NCBI GenBank assembly: GCA_024811115.1
Contig: JAKOGH010001033.1
Coordinates: 1-20,897 of the forward strand
Direction of reading: 5' to 3'
Length of the DNA stretch: 20,897 nt
Source of the DNA: Terana coerulea
Taxonomy: Eukaryota > Basidiomycota > Agaricomycetes > Polyporales > Phanerochaetaceae
The notes under the pieces were generated by a model that saw only the letters and a program-made list of their open reading frames with translations, searched no databases and was not told where the DNA came from. Shown one piece after another: positions 1 through 10,150 of the stretch (position 1 is the first letter of the stretch; each line of letters begins with the position of its first letter). Both the position numbers and the translations under genes were made by a program.

Positions 1-717
1 AACCTTTACTACGCCATTGAAAGAGTTGAAATAGTACCTGTCCTCGCGTAGTATACTTGTGTTGGCTGAGGTTTGCAATAGTTTTCGTTGAGTAGTCTCG
101 AACGGGTCCGAGTTTCTGCATTGAGGTTCACTCATGATGTAGCGGATGGCCGCTGGTGAAGGCTTCGAGAGCCCAGAGTAAAGATTTGGTCTTACTGGCT
201 ACGTAGTAAATCCATTGTGCGACATTCCAAGGTCATGCATGAACTGTACAGTCCCTACGGCTCGCGTTAATGGTGTCTGGCAGCGAACGTGGTATCCCGA
301 TTTCCCCACCTCGATCAACTGCGCTGCGTAATCAAGGATTGCCTCAAGGTTGCCGGACCACCAGTGTATGCCGTGCAGGTCGAAACAAGTGACGGATACA
401 GCATCATCGATGTTGCACCACAGTCAATGAGTTCGGCAGGGATTGTGTGATTGTGCGGAGAAGAGTGTGTCAAGAGCCGCCGCCACAAGGCCAGTTCGAT
501 GGAGTCTTGATGCAGGAGCTTGCAAGTCCACTCTTCATCGTAGCGGTCGGTAAGTTGCACGCAACCATACATCCTCTAGACGGCGAGCATTATCGGGTCA
601 GTGACATGTATGACGACACAAGTAACAACGGACCGAGTTGGGACTGCTGACGAACAGCTGTCGTCCGCGTATGACCGCGAGTTCCTCGTGTGTAAACTGA
701 GGTATGGGGACTGGCAT
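1..717 (-). pseudogene. Decayed protein-kinase-like gene (3' part beyond window)
   Basis: Read on the minus strand, about 570-430 encodes a stretch (EEWTCKLLHQDSIELALWRRLL, then NHTIPAELIDC) like the N-lobe and hinge of the kinase-like proteins expanded in Agaricomycetes. The frame then shifts near 412-430 and continues in another frame (FDLHGIHW, LEAILDYAAQLIE). A possible intron at about 311-250 (GTGGGG...CCGTAG) joins this to VQFMHDLGMSHN, where the family has HD-x-x-x-AHRD. An in-frame stop follows at once. Further left, a segment reading RYYFNSF recalls the family's YYF-x-DFE motif. A candidate start at 717 (MPVPIPQF) has TATATAA 92 nt upstream. Frame breaks, the loss of the catalytic HRD (HN instead) and the early stop argue for a relic. 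Family assignment is by eye; exon limits are approximate. Confidence 0.45.
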
Positions 718-1321
718 GGAGCTTTATGACGCAGTACTATTGGACGCGGAAGAGAAAGAGAAAGTCCACCGGAGATACACCCCACGTCCAGCAACATGCA
801 CGAGGCATTATATACCTTCGTTCGCGGCTGCTTTATAATAGCCTCTACATTCTTGACGAATATAGACAATAACAGTAGCGATGGTTTATTATTCATACGC
901 CACATCCGCTGATGGTGTACGTTTGAACCGTTGTCCTTCGCTGAGAATAATTTCAACGCCTAGATCACATAGCAACAGGAATATCAGCGCTGGTCACTGA
1001 GCGATAATATAAAGATGCAATTAGAGTGACCACATACGGATTTTGTTTCGTCCAGTATTCGGCGTCAGCTTATTCGTTGCCAGGAGAGACATCACTATTG
1101 TTTGCTTGCCCTATCTCTTGAAAATAGCGACGGGAACCGTGTCTTAACAACCCGGGGCCAAGGATCAGCAGTTTGGGTCGATCAGTTCCGTCGATCGAGC
1201 ATCCTTCAGGCAACGAAAGTATTAGAGAACGGAAAAGAGGTTTTTGTGCTGAGGCCAACAGCCAAGAGCGTGCCGTGCACTACAGTACTAAGAGTATGGA
1301 AAGGATGGGTGTTGTAAGAAC
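718..1321. other. Intergenic spacer without a supported gene
   Basis: About 600 bp between the kinase-like relic and the SND1 stop codon. Short open frames exist on both strands (for example plus 1102-1317), but none has recognisable sequence, intron signals or a convincing start. Nothing beyond the TATA-like box at 808-814 is supported. Confidence 0.5.
808..814 (-). promoter_or_regulatory. TATA-like box of the kinase-like relic
   Basis: TATATAA on the minus strand, 92 nt before the candidate start at 717. Spacing is plausible for a fungal TATA box, but the gene it would serve is itself a relic. Confidence 0.3.
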
Positions 1322-4300
1322 CTAATCGTCTTCCTCGACATCACCGAACTCGAAGATACCTGCACGGTCCTTCTTCGCGGCCGCCGTTGCCTCCTGCATT
1401 CTCTTCAGCACTTGCGGATACGACTGCAGGTACCTGCACCCTTTCCTGTCAAGCGTAGCGAGACCCTCGCGGAGCAGGTCGACGTTGACGGAGGCAAGCG
1501 GGTCGGCGCCGTGCTCGTTGACGTCCATGAGACGAAGGTGGCGCAGCGGGCCCTCCTTGTAGTCGGTGTTTGCGATCAGCTTGCGGCCTTCGCAGAGCTG
1601 GCGGAAGCGTTCTATGGCTTCCCCATGGTATTCGCTCTCTGGGCCGACGAGCTTGATGAAGCTGGCGACAAATTATCAGCGCCGTTCGGGATCAGAATTT
1701 TATACAAAAGAGACATGCCTTAGTTTCGCATCGTGCGCTTGGCCGGGTAGTGAACGGAAGCGTGCGTCAAGAGGGCGTATGTTGCTGAAGGGCACAGTAT
1801 CTTGGTTACCGTAGTCGATGAACGTCAACTCGGCTTCCTTTTTGATAGGTGACGCGCGGCGCACTTTCGCGCGGTACCATTGCCCATCTGAGAACTTGGC
1901 TGAGACGAGATCGCCGTTCTTGAGCGCTGCTGGGGCCGGTGTGGCGACCGTTTTGTGGTGCAAGGAGAATTCTCGCATAAGTTTCTCAAGCGAGGCAATG
2001 CCTAGACCAACGATTAATACAGGAAGATGATGGAGATGGAATAGTAGCTTGCCTTCCGTATTTAATATTTGAATAGAGAACGTGAGACCGTTGTGTGTGC
2101 GAACGTCACTGATGATAATGTCCTGGTACTCGGGCCGAAGAGCACCGCTCTCCGGCTCTTCCGGTACCTGTGCGGCCTGCTCCGCTTCCTCATCGTAGTC
2201 TGCCCAGATCTACACTGATATAAGTCATGGCGCATCCTATCCAGCGCATACACTTACATTCAGCTTGGCACTCTTCGCCTCTTCCTCTGCATCGTAGAGC
2301 TGCTTCGCCCACGGCAGGGTGTCTGCAGAGTACGAATGCACAGTCGCAAGGCCTTCCTTCACTAACGCAACCGCGGCGTTCTCCGTCTTGTTCAGGTACA
2401 AGGCACCAATGAAACCGCCGGACTTGTCCACGTCGTGCACCTCGAATTCGCAATCGCGTTGCATGTATTTGCGAGTGGCGAAATCAAGAGCCTCAGCACC
2501 ATAGGCCTCGGACTTCTCCGAGGGATTGCGAGCGGTACGGGGTGCGCGAATGCCGCCGAGGACGAGTGTTAGGACTTGATTGTCCTTAGGATTCAATACC
2601 CTATCATTATTTAGCACATTGTATAAAACGCTGAGCAATGATGAGCCATAAAAAGAACAAAGAACTCACTTGAAGCGAGAACCGGCAGCGACATAATCGA
2701 CAACGGCAGGAATCTTGCCTTGACGCTTGAAACCGTTTATGAACGGTGTCGCACGCTGGCTTGTCTGGTAGAGGGATGTCCTATCAGGCTGGCTCGAGCA
2801 CTAATTTGTAACACATACCTCGGAGATGTTTAGTGGTTGCTTCGGCTGCGAGAATTCCTTGCCCGAGTGAATCCCACGTCCTTCGGCGGATGCACTAGTA
2901 AACGTCTCAATACGACCTTAAAGCCATTGAAAATAATCAAACACACGTTTGCTCTGCCGCCATCAGCTTGTCATAGTCAGGGGAACGATCCTCGTCGTCG
3001 CGCTTGTGGCGAACGACGCTTGCTAGACCCTTCTCCACCAACTGTTCTGCGATATTCCTGTTCCAGGAAATGTCAGTGTTCACGTTCGCGTGGAACAGAA
3101 GGGGGCAGCCGTACGCATGTTGGTTGCCGTAGCGTACGGTAGCAGCCTCCCGTTCCTCGTATTCGCCGTCGCGAGGACGAATAAAGTCGACATGAACCTT
3201 GACGTGCTTGCCAATGAGCCTCTTGCGCAAAAACTCGCGAGCTTCGTGTGCGTAATGGGCTTGCTTTGGGTCTGACAGCCTTCATAATAAAGTTCAGCAC
3301 CCTTTCACATAAGGAGGCCCATCAGAACTCACTTCGGTGACCTCGTCGAGCTCAACTGTATCCTACGCTCCTTCTTGCCTCCACGCTCGACCACAGAGAT
3401 CTGGTCACCACTCCATACACGTATCACGTCCGCATCGAAGTCGCGTGTGCTTCCGTTGGCTATTGTCCCGTTTGACTTCGTAGTAGGTGCCGGTGCGCTG
3501 GCGTACAGCTTGAGACGCTTCTCTTTGCAGCACGTTCCGCTGCACGGAGACGCTCCATGCCCCTCCAGCTGCAAGCATGCCGGCGTGCCAGTCAACGACA
3601 CGTGCGAGACCGTTTGCAACTAGGTGCTCAGCGATATTACCACCCTGGGCGTGCAGCACTATAAAGCCGAGTGAGCGGTGGAATCGTCGATGCGAATATC
3701 ACTGCACACCTGTGCCGATGAAAATGCTAGCGGATGCTGGTGGTGCGTTCGCTGCGCTTTGGAAAGGCGTTGCCGTTGAATTAGGAAGCGAGATGACCTG
3801 GACAGTCACTTGGCGTTGCAGCAAACGACTCTCGGTGAAGAATTTGGCCTGCGTTTAAGTTCAGAAAACAAACGGGAATAGGGCTGAACGTGCGCACTTC
3901 TTCAGCATGTGGCTCTGACGTCTCATCGGGTTTACTGGCCACCCGAGCACTGCGCACACCTGCCAGAGTAATGTTGGCGAACTGGTGGTCGCCGTCTGGG
4001 AGAAGTAGGCGAACACGGAGTGTCGAGCCATCCTTGACTTGTTCAACGATAGCTGTGTCGATGTCATGAGACAGTGAATCAAGGGTTCATGGAAAATGCC
4101 GGCATACCGTCAACTGCCTTGCCCTTGTATTCAGTGATAAATTCTTGGGAGTCCTCTGGCATCATGTAGTGTACTACGTGCGCCTGGCGGACGGTAAGTT
4201 TTGAGCAGTGATACAGTGGCAGGCACTCACTTTTGGTCCGTGTGGATTCCAAACTCCCTTGCCAGCAGCCTTGGCCTCCGCCTCAATTTCACGCTTCTTC

Positions 4301-4881
4301 AGATCAGCCTCCGTAGGCTCCCTCTTGATTTCCTTAAGCTTGGCCCAGCCTGCCTTGAGAAGTTGCGTGGCTATATCAACCCCTTGCATCTCTGCAAAGC
4401 CAATATCGCGAGGGGTGTCATCGTTGGATGAAAGAGAATGGGCGACGGTGAAAGTGACGGGCTTTCCTACTACGCGGGTGCGGAGGAATTCACGTGCTTC
4501 ATACGCCCAGGGCTATCCGTTCGTCGTCATTAGTTCACTGCATAATATAGTGTTATGCGTAGGGTATATCACCTCATCTTCGCGCGCAGAGCTTCCCATT
4601 CTTGGTGCAGAGATGTCCGCAAGGTGCAGTACTCTGTGGAGCCGATGAGTGAAAACATCATTTGACTTGGAACTTGCACATACCGTTCCTTTGGAGGGTT
4701 TCCGTGCGGCTCACGCAAGACGAGCGAGTCTCCAGAGATTACGGCTGATTACTCCACGATATTCAGTGTCTGTACGAAATATACATTGACCATGCAGCTC
4801 GTACATTTGACCTCCTGCACATGCAAGTCAGTCCCATAAATCCGGGGAGTTGAGAGGAGCACTCGCCATCTTTTGTGCCAT
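1322..4881 (-). CDS. SND1: Tudor-SN / staphylococcal nuclease domain protein 1
   Basis: Multifunctional RNA-binding protein of tandem SN-like (OB-fold) domains plus a Tudor domain; the family acts in RNA silencing, splicing and RNA decay. Exons (minus): 4744-4684, 4633-4573, 4512-4231, 4183-4108, 4052-3898, 3848-3710, 3658-3333, 3279-3115, 3057-2947, 2894-2819, 2764-2670, 2600-2258, 2209-2053, 2001-1719, 1661-1322; about 890 residues, normal for fungi. SN1-SN4 lie roughly at residues 1-160, 160-300, 310-475 and 490-640; Tudor at about 690-800 with its aromatic residues (DGQWYRA, FIDYGN); then a partial SN5 ending EFGDVEEDD. All junction phases agree except in exon 3658-3333, where two single-base losses (C run 3560-3563, T run 3524-3526) break the frame. 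Introns 2002-2052 and 1662-1718 are GC-AG. The first coding exon is unresolved: ATGs at 4881/4869 could join 4744 through a weak GTGCTC donor, while a micro-exon at about 4810 would restore the usual VKS-VISGD. Confidence 0.9.
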
Positions 4882-5113
4882 TATTTACAACGAGAAAGCG
4901 GTTGGAATACGTGGGAGGGTGCGAGGTGAGAAGAAGGAAAGTAGCTCAAGTCAAGCCTGGTCGCGTGCTGCCAACAGAATAGACACGACGTGGCGTCTCG
5001 TGGCATCGCGCTTTAGGCAGGTAGTTCTCACGCTCAATGTTCGCGGTCCAGCAGGCCGAAACGCCCGAAAGTTGTCCTCGACCAACCTCCGGCGGGCACG
5101 GTTCACCACAACC
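4882..5113. promoter_or_regulatory. Shared promoter region of SND1 and bS6m
   Basis: Only about 230 bp separates the candidate SND1 start (minus) from the bS6m start (plus), so both promoters must lie here or overlap the 5' exons. No clear TATA box is visible. On the SND1 sense strand the segment next to the start (about 4885-4960) is pyrimidine-rich, as in many fungal core promoters. Confidence 0.5.
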
Positions 5114-5564
5114 ATGCCCTTCTACCAGCTACTATGCATCACCAACCACCTCCCGCAATATGTGAGAGCTATCTCCTGAGGCCGTTGTGGCAAGCATACT
5201 AATTTACGTACGCAGAGCCACATCAAGGAGCTCGTCACATTGACGGCAAAACATGTCATGAGTAACGGCGGTGTGGTCCGCCATCTCAACTCCTGGGGCA
5301 CTCTTACGCTACCGCAGCGCATGCGCGCGCATAAGCAGATACACAACATCGGAGAGTGAGTTGCAGTCCTTACACGGCATGACACACTCTAAGCTACGGT
5401 ACTCTTGCAGTTACTGGACGATGAACTTCGACGCTTCACCAAGGACCATGCAAAGTATTGGTCTGCTCTTGAGACACGATCCTAGAGTGATACGGTGGAC
5501 TATGATCAAAATGGGCGAGAAGGTGGAGGATATTGTTCTGCTGCCGTCGAAAACCATGAAGTAA
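5114..5564 (+). CDS. MRP17: Mitochondrial small-subunit ribosomal protein bS6m
   Basis: Component of the mitochondrial small ribosomal subunit, homologous to bacterial S6. Three exons, 5114-5161, 5216-5355 and 5411-5564, separated by 54- and 55-nt GT-AG introns (GTGAGA...GCAG and GTGAGT...GCAG). The joined product is 113 residues, in the usual size range. It begins MPFYQLLCITNHLPQY and contains the S6-type segment GGVVRHLNSWGTLTLP, which corresponds to the bacterial G-x-x-x-x-x-x-x-W-G-x-R-x-L region, then RMRAHKQIHNIG, DYWTMNFDASP and a C-terminal RHDPRVIRWTMIKMG strand. The ATG at 5114 is the only start giving the conserved N-terminus. The gene is divergent from SND1, and all splice phases agree with no frame damage. 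Confidence 0.88.
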
Positions 5565-5686
5565 TGGTGACTTCGCGGGCGCCGGAGTTACCAGGGTGCT
5601 AGACTTAGGGGTCCTCGGCAAGTTCTTGTCGCGATCCTTATGTATTCATATCTTCCAATTTAATTGCTAGGCATGCATCAGGAATA

Positions 5687-6742
5687 CTACTCGGTTGATG
5701 CTACGTCGACACTGTTCATGCGCTTTACCCAATCTACCACTCCATGCAAACTAGGAATGACGTCTACACCTTTCAAGTCCTCACCAAACTCCTTCATTTC
5801 CGCTTCTCCTTCCGGGCCAAATCTTCTGAGCAGTAACGCGGACAGACCACACGCCTGCGCACCATAGTAGTCGCTGTACAATTGGTCAAACTTTGCAGCA
5901 CCCGAGCCGTGTCAAACCTACGCTTTCATCTCATCTCCTACATGCAGCACTTGGTTCCGTTCGACTCCTGCACGCTCGCATGCACGTTGAAATATTTGCA
6001 GCAATGGCTTCTCTACTCCTTCCTCTTCGCTCAGGAGCACTGGATCGAGATACGACGATACGCGCAAGTCTTCGATGACTGATCCTATGTGTAGAGTTGG
6101 CCATGTTTAGAACCATCGCGCTCAAATAACACCTACTCATGCGGCTGTCAGTGTTGCTCACGAGGCCAGTCTTGACGTTCATCGCTTTCAATTCTTGCAC
6201 TGATGGTGGCGGCATTAGCCTCTGCAATAGAGATAGATGGGAAGCCGAACAAACAGCACGATAATGAGTCGTCGAAGAGCTTATAACCTTCCCTACCAGA
6301 GAAGCGCTCCAGCAGTCTTGGCACTATTTTGTCGAGTGACCTCTCCACCGCTTGACAAGTGCATTCAGGAGTGACACAGGAGTTCGTCAAGAAGATCATA
6401 CCCGATGGGTCAGCACCAGCTCCAATCGCAGTTCTTCGTATCACCTCTCCCCACCACCCTTGCCCACCGCCCTCGTACGCTGGCTTATCATTCTGCAGCT
6501 GCTTCAGAGCTTCATGCGGCCCGGTGGGGGCGAAATATCCCAAGCGCAGCTGTCAGTCTGCCGCGTCTCGTCTCCAATTGTCAAGATGTTGCGTATGTAC
6601 CAATTTTGAAGGAACTCTTCAGCTTGTCCGGCTCTAACACGCCCAGGTAGGGCTCAAACGTCTGCGAGTATTGCACATAGACTGGAAGACGTGGGACGAG
6701 GAGGGTGCTGAAAGCGTCGAACAGAACGAGGCGGATGGTCAT
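5687..6742 (-). CDS. HAD-superfamily hydrolase, HDHD3-like
   Basis: Predicted small-molecule phosphohydrolase of the haloacid dehalogenase fold, closest by eye to fungal HDHD3-like proteins; substrate unknown. Six exons (minus): 6742-6601, 6509-6402, 6350-6260, 6219-6137, 6084-5922 and 5873-5687; introns are 91, 51, 40, 52 and 48 nt, all GT-AG with consistent phases, giving 257 residues. Motif I is LVLFDAFSTLL with nucleophile Asp9, but the usual second Asp (D-x-D) is Phe11. Motif II is VSNTDSR at about 133-139, motif III is Lys167 in EEGVEKP, and motif IV is HVGDEMKADYYGA with Asp192/Glu193 and Asp197. The 40-nt intron 6220-6259 ends in overlapping CAGAG, so only the second AG keeps frame. 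The reading frame is undamaged. Confidence 0.85.
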
Positions 6743-7763
6743 GGTCAATTGTGTAGGCACTCGATGCGGACTCGGTGTCAGGGCCCGAGGCGCCGGGAAA
6801 GCGCCCTTTCGGCAAACAGCGGAGGTTGGATTTATTTGGCAAGGGCTGAAGTTCAACGAGGACGAAGCTGTATTTGGCACTGCCAGTGCTTCAAACACAG
6901 GGCTGTGGGACGTATGTGGCACCCACATTTCTTTTGAACAGTATCTGACTAACCCGTACGTTTTACTGGCCAGACAGCTTGATCCAGTTTCCAAATGTGC
7001 AAGTGTCTACGTGGGATTGGCCACCCTGGCTGGCATGGCACTCGATTGAATATTGTGGCTTGAAACCCGAATACCGTGGGCGGCGTGTGGAGATGTGGCC
7101 GATAAGGCACGCCGTTTCTTAAAGCTCCACCCGTCACCCAGCTTGATATCGGGCCTGGGCGGCGACGCTAGAATGCACCAGGTGGTATTTCAGGAAGTCA
7201 AATTGATCCCCTCTATACCGCTGCTATTCTCTGCGCACAGCCAACTACAGCCAAAATCAGATCCGAACATCGAGGTCTCCATGCGCTGCGTATGTGCGGC
7301 ACTGGATGCAGGTTTCTAACATATACCGGTATTCGGAACACTACGATGCAGGTACTCAATCATTCTCACGCATTCTGCATGGTTTGCACAAGATCGCGCT
7401 CGCGTACGCTATCCTAGTAAACGCACAACCTCAAAGGGTTGTTATCGGATGTTCTTAAGGCACAATGCCTCCTAAAGTGGGTCATGCTTGTTCTCGCCTG
7501 AGTGATTGTGGCTCACGTTCCAGTGGGTCCTAGCATCATCACTCCGTGAACATATGTCCGTATGGCGGATAAAGTTATGTCCTGTTCGAGCTAGGTGATG
7601 CAGGGTATTGTTTAGGAGGTGGTTGGAGAGCTGCGCTTTTAGGGCCTTGATACCATGACTCCCGTCGGGATTGGTGGGGGATAAAGGAAGCCTATCTCAG
7701 AAGTTGGCGGCGTTGAAGTGAGCCCATTCCCCACTCTCTCCTACACCTTACGGCTGCATAGAT
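6743..7763. other. Intergenic region between divergent HAD and EthD1 genes
   Basis: About 1 kb that must contain the promoters of the minus-strand HAD hydrolase and the plus-strand EthD1 gene. Open frames here (such as 7053-7319 plus) have no recognisable sequence. A GATAAAGG lies at about 7680, some 80 nt upstream of EthD1, and is a weak TATA candidate. A short perfect hairpin (ACAACC...GGTTGT) sits near 7424-7442. No gene is supported. Confidence 0.45.
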
Positions 7764-8310
7764 ATGTCGGTCTACCGTGCGGCTCTGCAACCAAATCGCG
7801 TCCGCCTAGCGGCTCTCTTCTGCCCAGCCAAGGGTGTTTCCAACGACCAATTTCGCCATTACTGGCTGCACGAACATGGACGGCTGTTCACGTCTCTGGA
7901 CATTGTCAAAAAGAATCTCACCAAATACGAACAGGTATGTGATTATTTGTTACGCTTCTTCAATACTCACAACCTGGACATCTTGTCAGCTCCACATGAA
8001 TACAGACCTCACCGACATGCTCGCCACAGCGATGAGGTCGTCGCCACAGGCGACGTCGTACTGGGGAATGGCCGTCTTCGAAGCCGAGTCCTATGAAAAG
8101 ATCATGGAGGTCTTCGCACACCCCGATTACCAGCGAGTCGTGTACCCCGACGAGAAGGTCATTCTCGATCGGAGCCGGTCACAGGTGTTCGCGGGGGAAT
8201 TCGCGACGCTTTGGGAGAGCTTCATAAAGTCCAAGGTGAGCTTAGAGCGGACGGCTCCCATGGCAGTTGCTCACGTTGCGCCTGCTCCGTCGCTTCGTGT
8301 GAAGCTCTAG
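7764..8310 (+). CDS. EthD-domain protein 1
   Basis: Small ferredoxin-like (dimeric alpha-beta barrel) protein of the EthD family. Fungal members include dehydratase/cyclase-type enzymes of secondary metabolism, and others of unknown role. Two exons, 7764-7934 and 7990-8310, joined across a 55-nt phase-0 intron (GTATGT...GTCAG), give 163 residues. The N-terminal half has RVRLAALFCPAKGVSNDQF followed by HYWLHEHGRLF, the family's YW-x-x-x-H signature; the C-terminal half has YWGMAVFEAESYEKIMEVF and RVVYPDEKVILDRS. About 30 residues beyond the EthD core (from SFIKSK on) have no counterpart in the second copy. The intron follows KKNLTKYEQ exactly as in the paralogue at 18944-19389. The gene converges on the alpha/beta hydrolase. 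The reaction is not predictable from sequence. Confidence 0.82.
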
Positions 8311-8955
8311 AGCACTTCCATGCCCTCCGTAGACATCGGCGTGAAGTGCGGCAAAGGTGTATCGCCCGTGGTCCAGTTGCGTGTGGAAGATTCGCTATTG
8401 TAACAAACAGACAATGTATCTATACTAGTAGGCTTCTTCAGCACGTGTATACGACTTTGTATGAGATAACGACCCGTACGAAATCTCATGACCCTTCTCA
8501 ATACTCCGCGGCTCACTTGCCGCAACCTTGTTTTCGTGCGTGAATGCGGGTCTCCTTTAACCGGTCTGCGAAAATGTTCAATGAAGCCCGAGAGCTCCGG
8601 ATCCAGTGACCGACCCGCGGGCTTGAATTTGAAGCGTCCGGCAGTCTTACAAATTACTGCAGGTTCAATTGCACCCGCAGACAAAGTGCACGTCTTGCCG
8701 TTAGCTGAAACCCACGCCGCAATCTCACCCCGTAAGAGTCGGATGAGGTGCACGCAAGTGAGTTTGCATATCTAAATCGTCTCGTGTGCACCGGAACTAC
8801 CATGCCGACTGGCTGATAAATTTCCATATCTCCACTTATCCAACTTTGGAGCCTTCCAGCTAGGCTCTGTAGTGTTCGAGCAACTAATTTCAATTGATCA
8901 GGCGGGTACAATGACTGCAGTACGAGGTCACAGAATATACAATGAAACCCCACTA
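8311..8955. other. Spacer between convergent EthD1 and hydrolase genes
   Basis: About 645 bp between two convergent stop codons, which should hold both 3' untranslated regions. A 148-codon minus-strand open frame (8307-8753) and overlapping plus-strand frames are present. None has a recognised motif, and they overlap one another in a way expected of non-coding GC-balanced DNA. No gene is claimed. Confidence 0.4.
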
Positions 8956-10150
8956 TCAAAGGCCTGCCTTAGGCTCCGTCGTAAAGCTTTGAATCCAAGC
9001 CTCCAAGTCATTGGCGATATCGGCGCCATGGGATAGGATGAGCCAATGGTCGGCGGGATAAATCTTGATCGTGACTTGATGGTCTTTAAACCCATCCTCC
9101 TTGAACCGCGCCTGCCCCTGACCCGCAAGACAGATGTAATCATTTTGGGCCCCGCCGAAGAATACTGGGGCACTTGACGGAGGGTAAGCTCGCTCAGGTG
9201 GGATATCTGCGAGGTTAGGTAAGTAAGAGCTATTCGTGAGATAGCAGATTGGTAAGGACGGAAAATGCGAACCTTGGTCATCCTTAGCGGCTAGCCCGCT
9301 GGTCATCACCTTATACCAACAGGCTGGTGCCTGGAAGCCATCTTTGCGGAACGTTTCAACAAACTTCTTCTTATCCTCTTCCGAAATGTAATCGGGGAGA
9401 GGTGCCTGGAAGTTCTCGAGGAGACTTCTCTTCAAGTCCCCCGTGCCAGCGAGACGATTCTTCCACATGGCGGGATCGCTTGGAAAGAGGACGCTAACGA
9501 AGGAATCAATCTACCCTGGTATGTCAGCAATCCATGTAGGCAACTTCGATCTGAGTGGAGACATGCTCACGTGTTCTTGAACAACCTTGTCTGCGTCGTC
9601 TTCGCTGAAAAACAACCAGTATCCAAAGAGTTCGTATCCAGCCAGCTTCTTGGTCGAGTCTAGTATCGCCTGGAAAGGCATAGGCTTGTGGGGGTTTGAT
9701 ATGTCACAGCTAGAACAGCGTAAGCCGAGATTCTCTCCGGGTACCAGTTCGCAAGGCGCGACACAGCCCTGCATCCCCTGGATTCGAGTTCACCTTGTGA
9801 GCGACCTACAGCCATGAGGGTCAAAGCAACTTACCAGTCATGGCCAATAGCAACAACCTTCTCAATCTTCTCAACATCCAGGATATCGATGATGCCCTTC
9901 GCCAACTTGCTACCGACGTACTCAGCGGGGTCTGTAGGCTTGTCAGTACCCCCGTAGCCGAGCATGTCCGGGACTACGACTCCATAGCCCTTGGTCTGGA
10001 AGTACGGTGCGATGAAACGCCAATCGTGGGAGGCGGAGGGAAGCCGTGGCAGAACAGTAGCGTCGGCTTGGTGTTCTGCGCTGGCGAAAAGTAGTAATGG
10101 TACTTCAGCCCACGAGTGGTGGTCGTATCCTTGAAGAGAGATGGATCCAT
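8956..10150 (-). CDS. Epoxide-hydrolase-type alpha/beta hydrolase (frame interrupted)
   Basis: Alpha/beta-hydrolase with soluble epoxide hydrolase features, a family that adds water to epoxides through an Asp nucleophile. Exons (minus): 10150-9835, 9777-9571, 9510-9273 and 9206-8956; introns of 57, 60 and 66 nt, all GT-AG. Allowing for two frame breaks the protein is about 337 residues, normal for the family. The oxyanion loop HGFP is at residues 35-38, nucleophile Asp105 is in GHDWG, and His308 in PADHWLILSHG is the likely catalytic base. The conserved GYWLFFSEDDADKV lies in the cap region. One base appears lost in the C run corresponding to 10038-10040 and another in that at 9690-9694; without them the protein would end early. 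Either the consensus has homopolymer errors or the gene is recently broken. It lies between the two EthD genes. Confidence 0.85.

Noticed and set aside
6705..7049. 114-codon plus-strand open frame
   Set aside because: Runs antisense over the well-supported first exon and promoter of the HAD hydrolase; no family resemblance.
8307..8753. 148-codon minus-strand open frame between the EthD1 and hydrolase genes
   Set aside because: No recognisable motif, no supported start, overlaps plus-strand frames of similar length and lies in the 3' ends of two convergent genes.
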